DNA of 64,000 bases. Origin: Coriaria nepalensis (Eukaryota; Streptophyta; Magnoliopsida; Cucurbitales; Coriariaceae). The stretch covers positions 3,417,501-3,481,500 of the forward strand of contig CP114493.1 in the NCBI GenBank assembly GCA_027186245.1, read 5' to 3'. Shown here in pieces: positions 1-10,599 of the stretch; position 1 is the first letter of the stretch; every line of letters starts with the position of its first letter. A model generated the notes under the pieces. It saw only the letters and a list, made by a program, of their open reading frames with translations. It was not told where the DNA came from and did no database searches. Position numbers and translations under genes: made by a program.

Positions 1-230
1 TTTTTCCTACTTATAAAATAAAGTTTTATTATTGCTTGTGAAATTTTATAAAAGGCTTGTAAATGTCAAAAATTATTTTCACAATAACCTACGAGCGATC
101 TGTAAGGATGAAAATATTATTTTTTGGAAAATATATCTATTACGCATTTCAAATCTCGATCAGGTAAACTATCAACAATAAAAAGAAATGATATTTTGCA
201 ATGGAGATTGAGACTGCTATTTAAATCATA
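1..230. other. AT-rich sequence without a recognisable gene
   Basis: No coding signal or clear repeat structure is visible. It lies just upstream of a copia gag fragment and may be decayed 5' sequence of that element, but no LTR end or tRNA primer site is recognisable. Confidence 0.4.
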
Positions 231-234
231 AAGC

Positions 235-930
235 TAATGAACCAAGATCTTGTGGGGCTTGATCAGTTTGATGGATCAAACTTCACATGCTGGCCAAGAC
301 AAATTGAAGTTCTTGCTCACTGCCTCCAAGATGTGTTACATTATTGATCATAATCTTCAACCACTTCCATAATTCTCTCCAAATGATACCAAGAGATCAA
401 AACATTGAAATTGAAAGGGATGAAGATGCAATTATGTGTCGAGGGTACCATCTGAATGCGTTATTTGACCGTCTGTTCAATCTTTATACAAATATAAAAT
501 CTACAAAGGAAATCTGGAATGTGTTGGAGTACCTAAAAATTGTTTAGTATATTAATAACTTTAAAATGCTTGATGAAAACTTCTTCTAGATCAGGTTCAC
601 TATTTACAAGTTATTGTTAATAAACTTGTTGTAAAAGTTATATTTCTTGAAATTTTTTAAGTTGGTACTATAATTACTAAGTTGTCATCTAGTTGGAAAA
701 GTTATAGGAAGAAGATTCTTCACAATAACGAAGATTAGTCTTTGGAAAAGGTAAAAAAACATCTACGTATTGAGGAAGAATCTCAGACTACAGACAAGAA
801 AACGAAGGAAACCAATATTGGTACCTTGAAGGCCAATGTTATTGAAAGGCTTAGCCATCTTAAAGGCAAAAATCAAAAAATGAATTTTCTTGGTCCGAAA
901 AAGTATGAAGGATTTAAAAACAACATATCT
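235..930 (+). mobile_element. Ty1/copia gag fragment, degenerate (element A)
   Basis: The + strand, read across several stops and frameshifts, gives a copia-type Gag. An N-terminal stretch resembling LDQFDGSNFTCW lies near 257-292. A middle part around 480-540 contains KSTKEIWNV. A C-terminal part at 745-930 begins KVKKHLRIEEES. This layout matches the UBN2-type Gag of plant copia elements. Zinc knuckle, protease, integrase and reverse transcriptase do not follow, because the sequence switches at about 930 to a gypsy integrase on the opposite strand. It is a dead fragment, truncated by or at that junction. It differs in sequence from the gag of the second copia element at 7066, so the two are not halves of one interrupted element. 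Confidence 0.7.
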
Positions 931-1900
931 CAAACTTGGAATTCGAGAGATCTACGCCTCTTATCCGCATAGTTTTTTTGTCGACTAAGAGCGATTTCCA
1001 TTCTTTGTTTAATTTTCTTGATTGCTTCAGTAGAGGTTTCAATGAAGTTAGGAGTCGCTAAGTTTTGTTCTCCCGTTTTGTACCAATGAACTGGTGATCT
1101 GTACTTTTGTCCGTATAAAGCTACATACGATGTCATTCCAATGGTTGCTTGGAAACTATTGTTGTAGGAGAATTCTGTTAATGGCATGTATCAATTCCAA
1201 ACACCCTTAAAGTCTAAGATGCATGCTCGTAGCATATCTTCTAAAGTTTGGATCGTTCTTTCCGATGGACCATCCGTTTGTGGGTAAAGGGTTGTGCTAA
1301 ATTTCAGCATCGTTCCCATTGCGCGATGTACACTTTTTCAAAATTTTGAGGTAAATCTACCATCTTGATATGAAATTATTGACACTTGTACTCCATGTAG
1401 TCGGGCAATTTCATGCACATAAAGCTCTGCTAACTGTTCTAGGGAGGATGTGCTTCGTATAGGTAGAAAATGTGCCGATTTGGTTAATCTGTCAATGATT
1501 ATCCAAATTGGATCGTGTCCCTTTGTTGTTTTGGGAAGTCCAATGACAAAATCTATAGTGATCTGTTCCCACCTCCATTATGGGATCTCAATTGTTTATA
1601 ATTCTCTAACAGGATGTCAGTGTTCTGCCTTGATTTGCTGGCATGTCAAATATTTTCCTGCATATTGAGCTACATCTTTCTTCATTCCAATCCACCAGAA
1701 GTGCTCTTTCAGGTCCTTATACATCTTGGTTGCCCGTGGGTGCACTAAATACGGAGTTTCATGTGTTTCTAAAAGGATCTGACATCTTATTTTATCATTC
1801 GTGGGAACGCATAGCCTCCCTTTAAAATTAAGGATCTCATCCCTAGATATCTTAAAGTCAGACTGCTCATCTTTTTCTATTTCTTGTTTGATTTTCTTTA
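930..1900 (-). pseudogene. gypsy integrase, C-terminally truncated
   Basis: The best piece (930-1187) gives an integrase core segment with FSYNNSFQATIGMTSYVALYG. Gypsy integrases have an equivalent motif, an aromatic and Asn followed by S...IGMSPF/YEALYG. A tail of KNYADKRRRSLEFQV follows and ends at the junction with the copia gag fragment. Upstream pieces up to about 1900 continue the integrase core in shifted frames. In an intact element the sequence would run on into the GPY/F module. The break there suggests a deletion or a rearrangement rather than gradual decay. Confidence 0.75.
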
Positions 1901-1999
1901 TTCCTTGATTGAACTCTTGTGCACCTTTGATATTCTCAAGTATGCTTAGTTGGAGGGTTAAGGCTGATAATCATCCTATCACCAACTCCATTCTTGCAT

Positions 2000-3510
2000 T
2001 ATACACTTCCTTTTGTAATGATGTTGATAAGGCGTGTAGTGCAGCAAGGTTAGTTAGGGATTTTCGGCTTAAAGCGTCAATTACTTTATTCGCTTTCCTC
2101 AGGTGATGCCGTATTTCATAGTCATAATCTTTGACTAATTATAGCCACCATATTTGTCTTATGTTCAATTCCTTCAGCATAAAGAAATACTTTAGGCTCT
2201 TATGATCGGTATAAATTTCACACCACACTCTATAGTGGTAGATCTCCAAACTTTTAGAGCAAGCACCACAACAGCTAGTTCTAAGTCATGGGTTGGGTAG
2301 TTCTTTTTGTAATCCTTAAGCTGTCAAGAAGCATAAGCGATTACTTTCCCGTTTTGCATTAGTAATGCTCCTAACCCCAATTTAGATGCAACGCTATATA
2401 TTAGGAATCCATTATCACCTTCTGTGAACGTAGGAATAGGTGCACTCGTTAATTTATCCTTCAACTCTTGAAAGCTTTTTTCTATGGCTACGGTCTATTC
2501 AAACTTCTGGTTCTTCCGAGTAAGCCTAGTGAGTGGTGTGGCTATTTTGAAAAATCCTTCTACAAATCATTTATAATATCCGACTAATTTTAGAAAACTT
2601 TGTAATTCGGAAGCATTCTTAGGTCTGGGCCACTTGCTTATTACTTCAATTTTAGATTAATCCACAAAAATACCATCCTTAGATATGACATGTTTAAGCA
2701 AAGCAAATGGATCTAGCCAAAATTCGCATTTCTTAAATTTGGCATAGAGTTGATGATTCTGTAAGGTTTGCAAAATCACTTTTAGATGCTTCATATGCTT
2801 CTCCTCAAATTTTGTGTACACCAGAATATCGTCTATGAAGGCAACAACAAATTTATTTAGTTAGTCTTTAAATACCCGATTCATTAAATCCATGAAAGCG
2901 GCCAAGATATTGGTCAAACCAAATGGCATGACCAAAAATTCGTAGTGATCGTACCATGTCCAGAAGGCTGTCTCTAGGACGTTGCTTTCTTGAATCTTTA
3001 GTTGGTGGTATCCAGATCTTAAGTCCATCTTGGAAAATACTGACATTCCTTAGAGTTGGCCGAACAAATCATCTATCATAAGAAGAGGATATTTATTCTT
3101 TATAGTGATCTTGTTGAATTATCTATAGTTAATGCACATTCTCATTGACCCGTCCTTATTTTTCACAAATAATACTAGAGCTCCCCAAGGTGAGAAACTA
3201 GGATGAATATATTATTTGTCAAGCAAATCTTGCAGCTGTAGTTGGAGTTCTTTCAATTCATCTGACGCCATGTGGTACAGAGCCTTTGAGATTGGCGCTG
3301 CTTAGGTATTAAATCTATTTGGAACTCAATTTCACGATCTAGGGGTAGTCCTGGTAATTCTTCAGGAAAGACTTCAAGAAAAGCACGGACTACTAGAACA
3401 TCTTTGGGCTTCAGTGGTTGTTCCTTGTTTGTATCCACTATAGTGGTAAGGAATCCCTCGCAACCACAATTTAATAGTTTTGATGCCTTAATAGCGGATA
3501 CTAATGGCAT
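2000..3510 (-). pseudogene. gypsy reverse transcriptase and RNase H, degenerate
   Basis: Segments in successive frames give a gypsy RT. 3253-3510 holds the pre-RT linker (LPGLPLDREIEFQIDLIP). 2861-3046 holds the fingers/palm part ([17 protein letters not shown] and VMPFGLTN). About 2825-2850 encodes the catalytic FIDDIL, the F/Y-x-D-D box. Below about 2500 the frame runs into an RNase H-like region containing FTEGDNGFLIYSVASKLGLG. Several in-frame stops (for example the one ending RT at 2861) show that no full polyprotein can be made. The Asp pair of the active site is still present. Confidence 0.8.
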
Positions 3511-3590
3511 CTAGCTCCTCTTTGAATTTCCAATAAATTCAAAATTTTCTTCTCTCGGTATGTCGAATATCACTTTCTTCCTTTGACAAT

Positions 3591-3902
3591 CTATCGTAGC
3601 ACCGTATTTAAGAGCCAGCTCATTCCTAATATAACGTCAAAATCTTGCATATCTAATATTATAAGATTTGCAAATAACTTCACATTGCCTACTTTCATTG
3701 ATATGGCTCGCAACCAATGAGTTGATATTAACACGTCTCCTGAGGGTAGTGTGGTACTAAACACCTCAGCTAGTGGATCTATGGGATGGTTAATTTTTTT
3801 AATAAATGTTGGTGCAATAAAGGAATGTGTTGCTCCTAAATCCATTAAAACAATAGCGGGAGTTCCAGAAATAAGAAGTTGACCTGTTATGAAGGTAAAC
3901 AA
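3591..3902 (-). pseudogene. gypsy aspartic protease domain
   Basis: A 103-residue open frame contains IVLMDLGATHSFIA. Active gypsy proteases carry D-S-G-A-T-H-S-F at this place, so the catalytic triad reads D-L-G here. It follows directly on the Gag zinc-knuckle region (ISRDEAEAS linker). The second protease half, with DVILGMSWL, is recognisable near the end of the frame. The Ser-to-Leu change is consistent with decay. Confidence 0.8.
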
Positions 3903-5030
3903 ACTTGCTTCTGCTTCATCTCGGGAGATGACAAATAATCTGGCATTAGTTTTTTCCAGCTGCTCCTCAACCTTCTTTGGGTTATTGCAAAACTTCGCAA
4001 TATGTCCCTATTGTCCACAATTATATCATTCATTGGTTTCAGCTCTACATTCACTAACATGACCTTTGCCACACTTCTTACATTGGCTATAAGGTCTTCC
4101 ATGTGCCTGTGAACATTGAAACTTATTTTTCTTGGGTTGCCTTCCTTCTTGACTTGAGTTGAAATCCCTATTGTGAAACCTCTTCTTATTATTCCATCGA
4201 GGTTTAAAACTCCGCTGGTTTTCACGGATTGGACATTATTTTGGGTTCCGGAGGGTGCTCCTCTAACATGCTCTTTCTTGGCAGCTTCCTTCCGTTCTTG
4301 CTTTTGAATTGCTCGTGCTCGATCAATTCTCATTGCTTTATCTGCCACCTTTGAGAAAAGCGCATCGTTCAAATCTGCTATTTCCAAGTCCTTACGAGTG
4401 TCGGAATCAAGGAATATCTTGAAGTGTTCTACCTTTAAAGTGTTTGTAGCCACCATGTGCGGTGCAAATCTAGACAGCTGGTTAAACGTTCGTAATAATT
4501 ATTCCATTATCATGTTGGCTTTTCGTAAGTTTAGGAATTCCCTTTCTTTTTCTTCCACTAAAGCCACCGTTACTTACTTGTCTCCTATTAGCTTTCGAAA
4601 TTCAAGCCAAGTCATTGTTCCAATATCATGAATATTTGTCATGGTATCCCACTAATAACTCACGTCGCCCCGTAGTAGACATGTTGCACAATGTACTTTT
4701 TCGCTATATGAAACTTTCGCACAGTTTAAGAGTCTCTCCAAAGTTTTGATCTAGTTTTCAGCTATTCTTGGATTATGCCCCCCTGAGAATTCGGGTGATT
4801 TATACTTCATAAATTTCTCGGTGGTAGAATTTTGATTTTCCGCTCGAGGGGGTGTCATTGTAGCATCTCCTGGAGTTGTTGTTGTTGTTGTATTGAAGTA
4901 GTGTGTCTATCATTTCTCCTTGTCTTCGAGGTAGGTCTCGTAACTCGCTCATTTCTTGTTGACTTGGGTTATTGATTGGACTAGCGCGACGTCGAATAGA
5001 GGATACACTAGCAGTACATTCTCTTGTCAT
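3887..5030 (-). pseudogene. gypsy Gag with two zinc-knuckle-like motifs
   Basis: Gag is read from an ATG at 5030 down to about 3890 in several frames. The N-terminus is polar and Asn-rich (YNNNNNSRR at about 4870-4900). Near 4010-4100 lie CKKCGKGHVSEC and a second CGQ.GHIAKFC, the CCHC boxes expected in a gypsy nucleocapsid; an in-frame stop interrupts the second. The open frame at 3887-4456 covers the linker but slips out of frame before the knuckles. Internal stops prevent translation as one protein. Confidence 0.7.
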
Positions 5031-5640
5031 GCTTATGCTTGGGCAAAGAGTGCTTGACTTCCTAGAAATATAAAGTATGAAAATTCTCCTTCTTCATACA
5101 TAGATAATTTTAACTAGAATATATATTTCGTATTTATCTATTGATCATCATTTACCTTACAAAAATTGATCATCTATTATCCAAAGCTAACTAGGCTATT
5201 TACATGTCAAACTATCATATAAAAAAAAAAAATTCTCATATTATAAGGGGTTCTAGGCTAGATTAGTCAGACTACAAAAAAAAAATTTTGTGCTAGACTA
5301 CTAGTTACGGGTGAGTCGTCTACTTCTCATGTCATGCTTATGCTTGGGCGAAGAGTGCTTAACTTCCTAGAAACATAAAGTATGAAAATTCTCCTTCTTT
5401 ATACATAGATAATTTTAACTAGAATATATATTTCGTATTTATCTATTGATCATCATATTTACCTTAAAAAAATTGATCATCTATTGTCCAATGCTAACTA
5501 GTCTATTTACATGTCAAACTATCATATAAAAAAAAAAAAAAATTCTCATATTACAAAGGGTTCTAGGCTAGATTAGTCGGACTACAAAAAAAAATATTGT
5601 GCTAGATTACTAGTTACGGGTGAGTCGGCTACTTCTCATG
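5027..5640. repeat. 305-bp tandem duplication in the gypsy leader
   Basis: Two direct copies of about 305 bp lie end to end. The motif gcttatgcttgggc starts at 5031 and again at 5336. Each copy carries a poly-A run (near 5221 and 5527) and ends in the same gtgagtcg...cttctcatg block. The copies differ by few substitutions and by poly-A length. They lie between the Gag start and the primer site of the minus-strand gypsy element, so this is a duplicated 5' leader. Confidence 0.9.
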
Positions 5641-6190
5641 GGTAGACTAACATTACATCTAGGTCTTTTTTCGAGGCTTTGTCTGGTTCTTCCAGATTAA
5701 GAGGTGCGAAGCAGGCGAGTATCCTTACCCGAAATTCGATCTAAGCAACATCTCTGGCATCTAGGGTTGTCCCGTGCCTCCATGCCTTAGCCTCGCATCT
5801 TAATTAGCATACCACCAATCTAGCTAATACATTCTCCGTCACATCCGCTCCTATACATATCTTCAATCTCGTAAATCTAGTGATGTAGATAATCCCAATC
5901 TTTGTACCCTTTGATGGTGGGCGGCCATGCAAAATGCAGCTACCAATTTCATCCCACGTTACCCTTTCGTGAGTTCTTGGCATATTGCCATGTAGGTGGT
6001 GGCTAGAGTATTCATTAGTTCCTCTATGTTCTAAAGAACACGAGTTACTTAACCTTCATTAAATATTTTCTTTATACGTGTATATATACGTTAAATATAA
6101 AACTTAAGTTAATCCTGACCCATACTTATAGCGAATGAAGAACTCATCTCCATGGTTTGTACATATGAGGTTTGTCTACAAGACTGCTAG
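5641..6190 (-). other. untranslated leader of the gypsy element
   Basis: This stretch lies between the tandem duplication and the primer-binding site. Both strands have many stops and no recognisable domain. It is best read as the non-coding leader of the minus-strand gypsy element. Confidence 0.5.
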
Positions 6191-6203
6191 GCTTTAATAC
6201 CAA
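6190..6203 (-). other. tRNA-iMet-like primer-binding site of the gypsy element
   Basis: The reverse complement reads TGGTATTAAAGCC, two mismatches from TGGTATCAGAGCC, the site complementary to the plant initiator-Met tRNA 3' end. It lies 2-3 nt inside the LTR edge (TGTAACG on the plus strand at 6206). That position sets the orientation of the element. Confidence 0.75.
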
Positions 6204-6205
6204 AC

Positions 6206-7050
6206 TGTAACGTCCGCCTTACTAGCTACTTAGCTTATCAAATATTTTGGAGGGAAACATGCACAGCTCGTATGAGGCCATTGCCTTTCTTTTTCAATTA
6301 ACTTTACTTTCAAATGCATTCTTGCGGAAATAGCGTAATAATTTGAATATAACTTATAAAAGATAATTGAAATCATTATCATAGAGAATTAATCCTAAAA
6401 ACGTTTTAAACAAACTTTATTCTTTTCCCAAAATATATATATCTGTATACAAGGATAAGTTTTCTAGAAGATTATTTAGTTATACCCTTTTCACACGTTA
6501 TGTCCCATACGTACAATTTCACGATGTTGATCTTCTTCGTTCACTTGATCCTTATACTACAGCTTTACCTTTGTAATTCCCTAAAACACAGGATGTACAC
6601 CTATAAGCTAGAAGCTCATTAAGGATAAGATCTTACTCACATTACTAATCTTTTAATGATTATTTTAAATTAATGCTTTCATGACTTATATCTAATATGC
6701 ATGAATTCCTATCCTTCTACATGTTTGGGCTTTGAGGATGCTGCTGCTGGCATATCAACTAATATCTAATAGTGGTCCACTTATGACCGTTGTAACGATC
6801 CACTTATGATCTTGTCTTTAATATTATTTGGGGTCCTTTGTAAATGACATGCGATCCTTCTTTTGACCCGACAACATCTCACTTTAATGTTATGCATATA
6901 AATGCTTATGATTCATTTTAGCATAATATTAACTTCTAAAAATATAAACATATGCATTTAATTGTAGCATGTTTAATGCTTATATTATTCTTAGACCATC
7001 ATCTAATATTATGTTCATACCGGTCATAAATCTTATTTCTAACATGGTAA
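6206..7050 (-). repeat. 5' LTR of the gypsy element
   Basis: The inner edge is well placed: plus-strand TGTAACGTCC at 6206 next to the primer site, with the terminal TG of a TG...CA LTR. The outer edge is estimated at about 7030-7060, where copia gag coding sequence begins. No second LTR is present, since the other end is truncated at about 930, so length and identity cannot be checked by self-comparison. Confidence 0.6.
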
Positions 7051-7065
7051 TAATATCATTTCATT

Positions 7066-7738
7066 CAGACTGCTAAAGAAGCGTGAGACATTCTAAAAAT
7101 AGAATTCCAAGGTACAGAAAGAGTTAGGAGTATTAGACTCTTGAATCTTAAGAGAGAGTTTGAAAGAGTAAAAATGAAGGATAATGAAACCATCAAAGAT
7201 TATTCTGGAAGGATGAAAGAAGTCACCAACCAGATAAAGGTGTTGGGAGAAACAATCACTGAAAAGATGATAGTGGATAAGATTTTGGTTAGCGTACCAA
7301 CAAAATTTGATTCCATGATCGATGCCATAAAAGAGAGGAAGGATTTTGGATCATTAACCCTGATAGAGCTTACAGGTTCGATTGAAGCAAATGAATAGAG
7401 GCACCCTAAGCAGTCAGAGGAGCAAGTTGAAGGAGCTTACCTGACCAAAGGCAAAACCAAAAGCTGGAAGAAGTATTAAGGAAGTAACTAACCTGGTTTA
7501 AGTCACTTTGAAAAAAAAGAAACTTCATCCCTGCTCGATCTGTAAGAGGAATAATCATTCAGAAAAAACATATTATTGGAAGGGAAAGCCACAATGCAAC
7601 TTTTGCGAACTATTTGGCCATATTGAACAGGATTGCAAAAAGAAGAATGCAGAAAAAAAGGGAATCATGACCAACAAACAAATGTATCATAATAATAAGA
7701 TTGAGAGGAGCATCCATTCATGGCCAGTGAATTTGTGA
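7066..7738 (+). pseudogene. copia B Gag with CCHC zinc knuckle
   Basis: From about 7066 the frame gives TAKEAWD-like sequence, then LKREFERVKMKDNETIKDY and later VDKILVSVPTKFD, the UBN2 Gag core. An in-frame TAG ends it at 7398. After a frameshift, 7508-7738 encodes CNFCELFGHIEQDC, a perfect C-x2-C-x4-H-x4-C zinc knuckle. The first ~100 Gag residues are absent. Confidence 0.8.
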
Positions 7739-9014
7739 AAGACAGATCCAAGAGTGAATGGCTGATAGATAGTGGATGTATAAATCATATGACATATGAT
7801 GAAGTCGTTTTCAAGTATTTAGATAGAAGCTTCACAACCTTAATCACAGTATGAATGGGGAGAAGGTGAAAGCTCATGGAAAAGGCATGATTTATGTGAA
7901 AACAAGGAGAGGCCCTAGACTAATTGTAAATATCTTCTTGCTCCCTAACTTGAAGTATAATTTGATGAGTGTGGGACAACTTATGAGAAATGGCTACATG
8001 TTGCTGTTCAAGGAAGATCACTGCATCATATCAGATTCCAAGAAGATTAAGGTAGCTAAAGTTCCAATGTTAAACATAGCTTCTCAGTAAAATAGAGTCA
8101 TCATGCCTTCGTATGCAATGATGACATGTCTTGGAAGTGGCACAAGCGATTTGGCCACTTTGAACTAAAGCTATCTAGAAGCTAAGATTGAAAGGGATGA
8201 TAACATATTTGCCCTCCGTTCAAATTCAAAAGAAAATATGTGAGAACTGTCAACTTGGGAAGATGAAGAAAAATCCATTCCCAAAGAATCAAGCTTACAG
8301 AGGAGTAGAAAAGCTTGAGTTGGTATAAGTTGATGTTTGTTGACCAATAATGAAAGTAGATATTTTATCATATTTATCGATGACATATCCAGATTATGCT
8401 TGATTTTCTTCTGGAAGGAGAAAGCTGAAGCATGCAATACCTTCTTGAAGTACAAGAGCTCTGTCGGGACTCAGAGTGGTAGAAAGTTGAAGGTACTTAG
8501 AATAGACAATAGAGGAGAGTATACATCCCTAGAGGTTAAAACATTCTATGAGAATGAAGAGATTCATCACTAACTCACAATTTCATACACTCCACAACAT
8601 AATGGTGTCTCTGAAAGGAAGAATGGAACTATCCTAGAGATGGTGAGGAACATAATGGCAGAGTAGAAAATGCCTAGAAGATTTTGAGCTGAGGCAACCA
8701 ACACCTCAGCATACCTACTCAACATGCTACCTACTAAAGCAGTGGAAGGAAAGACTCCCTATGAAGCTTAGTTTGCAATTAAGCCTACTTTGTCTCACCT
8801 AAAAGTATTTGACTCAAGTTGCTTCTCTCATATTCCTGAAGCAAAGAGAGACAAGCTTTCAATTAAGGTTGAGAAAATGATTCCGAATCGTTATAACAGT
8901 GGGTCTAAAGCATACAAAATCTTCAATCCACCAACCCAACATATCTCAATATGTAGAGATGTTATCTTTGATAAGGAGGCAGTATACAATTTGGAAGAAG
9001 TTATTGAGAAATAG
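7720..9014 (+). pseudogene. copia B protease and integrase
   Basis: The protease motif WLIDSGCINHMT lies near 7757-7795 with the catalytic D-S-G intact. The integrase follows. FIDDISR near 8375 supplies the first Asp, LRIDNRGEY near 8495 the second Asp (active copies have DNGGEF/Y), and NGVSERKN near 8605 the Glu. The C-terminal part (8790-9014) has HLKVFDSSCFSH and the CRDVIFDKEAVYN block usual for copia integrases. Stop codons separate the pieces. Confidence 0.8.
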
Positions 9015-9179
9015 TTATTGGAAATTGATAAAGGAAATCAAATTGAGACTTCTCAAGTGGATTATGATGAAGACATTGAGGTTGAACCTATCAATCCAAA
9101 GTTCAAAACTCTGGAAGAAGTTTATTAGAGATGCAATGTTGTAATGTCTTAGCCTAGATGCTATTAAGAAGCAAAAAGC

Positions 9180-9482
9180 AATAGGCAGTAGAAGAAGGCT
9201 ATGATCGAAAAGCTTGACATGATCAACAAGAACAAGACTTGGTCATTGGTTGACAAACCAGAAAAGAAAAAGATTATAGGGTTGAAGTGGATTTACAAGC
9301 TGAAGCTTAATCTAGACAACTCTATCAACAAATTCAAAGCAAGACTTCTAGTGCAAGGATATGCACAACAGTATGGTGTAAACTATGCAGAGACCTTTGC
9401 TCTAGTAGCAAGGCTGGGCACCATCAGATTACTCATTACCAATGGATTTAAGGAGGAGTGTTTGAAGTTCATGAAGCTTTAG
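9180..9482 (+). pseudogene. copia B reverse transcriptase, N-terminal third only
   Basis: The frame encodes NKTWSLVDKPEKKKIIGLKW, then FKARLLVQGYAQQYGVNYAET and LGTIRLLIT. This is the standard start of a copia RT. After about 9450 the match is lost and the frame ends at a TAG. The catalytic YVDD region is absent, removed by the deletion that joins RT to the 3' LTR. Confidence 0.8.
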
Positions 9483-9498
9483 CTAATGAGGTGTGAAG

Positions 9499-10110
9499 TG
9501 TTGAGGGTTAACTTTTTTAATTGTCGATTGAATTGGCATTGACTCTCATACCAGTAGTTAGAGGAAGTTTTTTTTAGAGTTTGTAATTGTTAGAATTCAA
9601 TTAGTTTGAGAATGGGTCAACGGGGTCGATGGCTCAATGAGTCGACGGCTCGAACGGTCGACGCTTTGTGGCTCGAGGCCTCGATGGCTTCATGGGGTTG
9701 ATAGGGTCGACATGGTCGATGGCTCTATGGGTTGTGTCGGCTGCAGTTTTAATTTTTTCAGGTTTACTTGCAAAATAAGTTAGATGCCAATTTTGAATTC
9801 TACAATAGATCTGATCATACCAACCAGTGTGACATGAAGTATATGTTGCCTAGAAGCTAATTCCAGGATCATCGGAGGCGTGGAGCTCATAATCGCAAGT
9901 TGAAGCTCCATTTGCTTTAGTAGTTGTAATTTTCTAGATTTTTGGGAAAAGTTTACTTGTCCTGATTTTATGTGATGTAAGTGAAGTATGGTGATAAAAA
10001 CTTAGATTTGATCTTGAGGATTATAAAGGTACATTAGTTGATTTGATATTCATATACTTGTATTGTTTATCATCTTGTATTTAGTCTTTTATTTTCTCAA
10101 TGAAAAAAAA
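9499..10110 (+). repeat. 3' LTR of copia B with clustered GTCGA motifs
   Basis: The LTR starts at TGTTGAGGG (9499), preceded by a purine-rich tract like a polypurine tract. Its 3' edge is estimated from a copia-like end (ctcaatgaaaaa near 10096). Between about 9618 and 9735 it contains a cluster of related short units of the type GGTCGAYGGCTC. No second copy exists in the window, so the right boundary is approximate. Confidence 0.6.
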
Positions 10111-10184
10111 AGTTTTTTGCAAATATTATCAAACAAATGTTTTTTTATTACTCTATTTCAATCCTTGCTTCAAGCTCGAATTCT

Positions 10185-10598
10185 TACGGAGTAAGAATAC
10201 ATCTGTTCACCAAGTTTTAGAATTAACAATAGCTCGTCTGATCCATTTGAAGTGTCGAGTGCTTGAGAAGCTCCAGCTGCCATGGCATTGGCCAATTCCA
10301 GTTTAGTGATAAACTGTTCTAGAGAAGGTTTGAGATTTTGAAGAGTGAATTTGGTGGTTTTGCTTTCTCCAATTGACCGAATAGAAGCTGGTTTCGAGCT
10401 TTCTGAAGAATCATGTCCTAAATCAGAAACATGAGCATCGCCATCCCTGCCAACCCAAGGCAAGTTCAAAGAACCAACGTTGACTACTTGGTAACTTTGA
10501 GTACTGCATTCTTCTGGTTGTGGCTTGTTGAAATATTCAATTGCTTTAGGATTAAAGTTCTCCCAGTCCCAAAGGAATGCATTTCCATTCCGCTCCAT
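10185..10598 (-). pseudogene. SPL (squamosa promoter-binding-like) first exon, gene fragment
   Basis: A minus-strand frame starts with MERNGNAFLWDWENFNPKA. This resembles the N-terminus of SPL2/10/11-type plant transcription factors (MEW...WDWENL). It continues with a Ser-rich middle (SSESSKPASIRSIGESK) and a piece resembling the family's PLIGLKLGKRTYFED (here LLLILKLGEQMYS). The protein then stops. The zinc-binding SBP DNA-binding domain, encoded next in this family, is missing. At lower coordinates the copia B LTR begins immediately. The fragment therefore lacks the functional domain and is most likely a pseudogene broken by the copia insertion or by a deletion. The SPL assignment rests on recalled family patterns. 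Confidence 0.6.
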
Positions 10599-10599
10599 T

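Larger units (their letters stand above)
930..7050 (-). mobile_element. Ty3/gypsy LTR retrotransposon, truncated and mutated
   Basis: On the minus strand the order from high to low coordinates is LTR (6206 to about 7050), tRNA-iMet-like primer site (about 6190-6203), leader with a tandem duplication, gag (about 3890-5030), protease (3591-3902), reverse transcriptase and RNase H (about 2000-3510) and integrase (about 930-1900). The gag-PR-RT-RH-INT order is diagnostic of Ty3/gypsy. Reading frames are broken many times. The integrase stops at about 930 inside the usual EFQVGD region, so the integrase C-terminus, any chromodomain and the 3' LTR are missing. It is non-autonomous now. Primer site and Gag style resemble the Tekay/Del group, but without the chromodomain that assignment is tentative. 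Confidence 0.85.
7060..10110 (+). mobile_element. Ty1/copia element B, internally deleted
   Basis: The + strand order is gag, zinc knuckle, protease, integrase, partial RT, then an LTR. This gag-PR-INT-RT order is diagnostic of Ty1/copia. The RT stops at about 9480 just after its N-terminal third, and the LTR starts only about 20 nt later, so RT palm, thumb and RNase H are deleted. The 5' LTR and the Gag N-terminus are also missing; the gypsy LTR abuts that edge. Stops and frameshifts occur in every domain. Confidence 0.85.

Noticed and set aside
7141..7398. Idea that the copia pieces at 235-930 and 7060 onward are one element split by the gypsy insertion
   Set aside because: The left piece already contains most of Gag, including its C-terminal part, and its sequence style differs from the right piece. 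They are two elements.
9600..9735. CRISPR-like or satellite array
   Set aside because: The units are short, irregular and without uniform spacers. They fit imperfect repeats inside an LTR.
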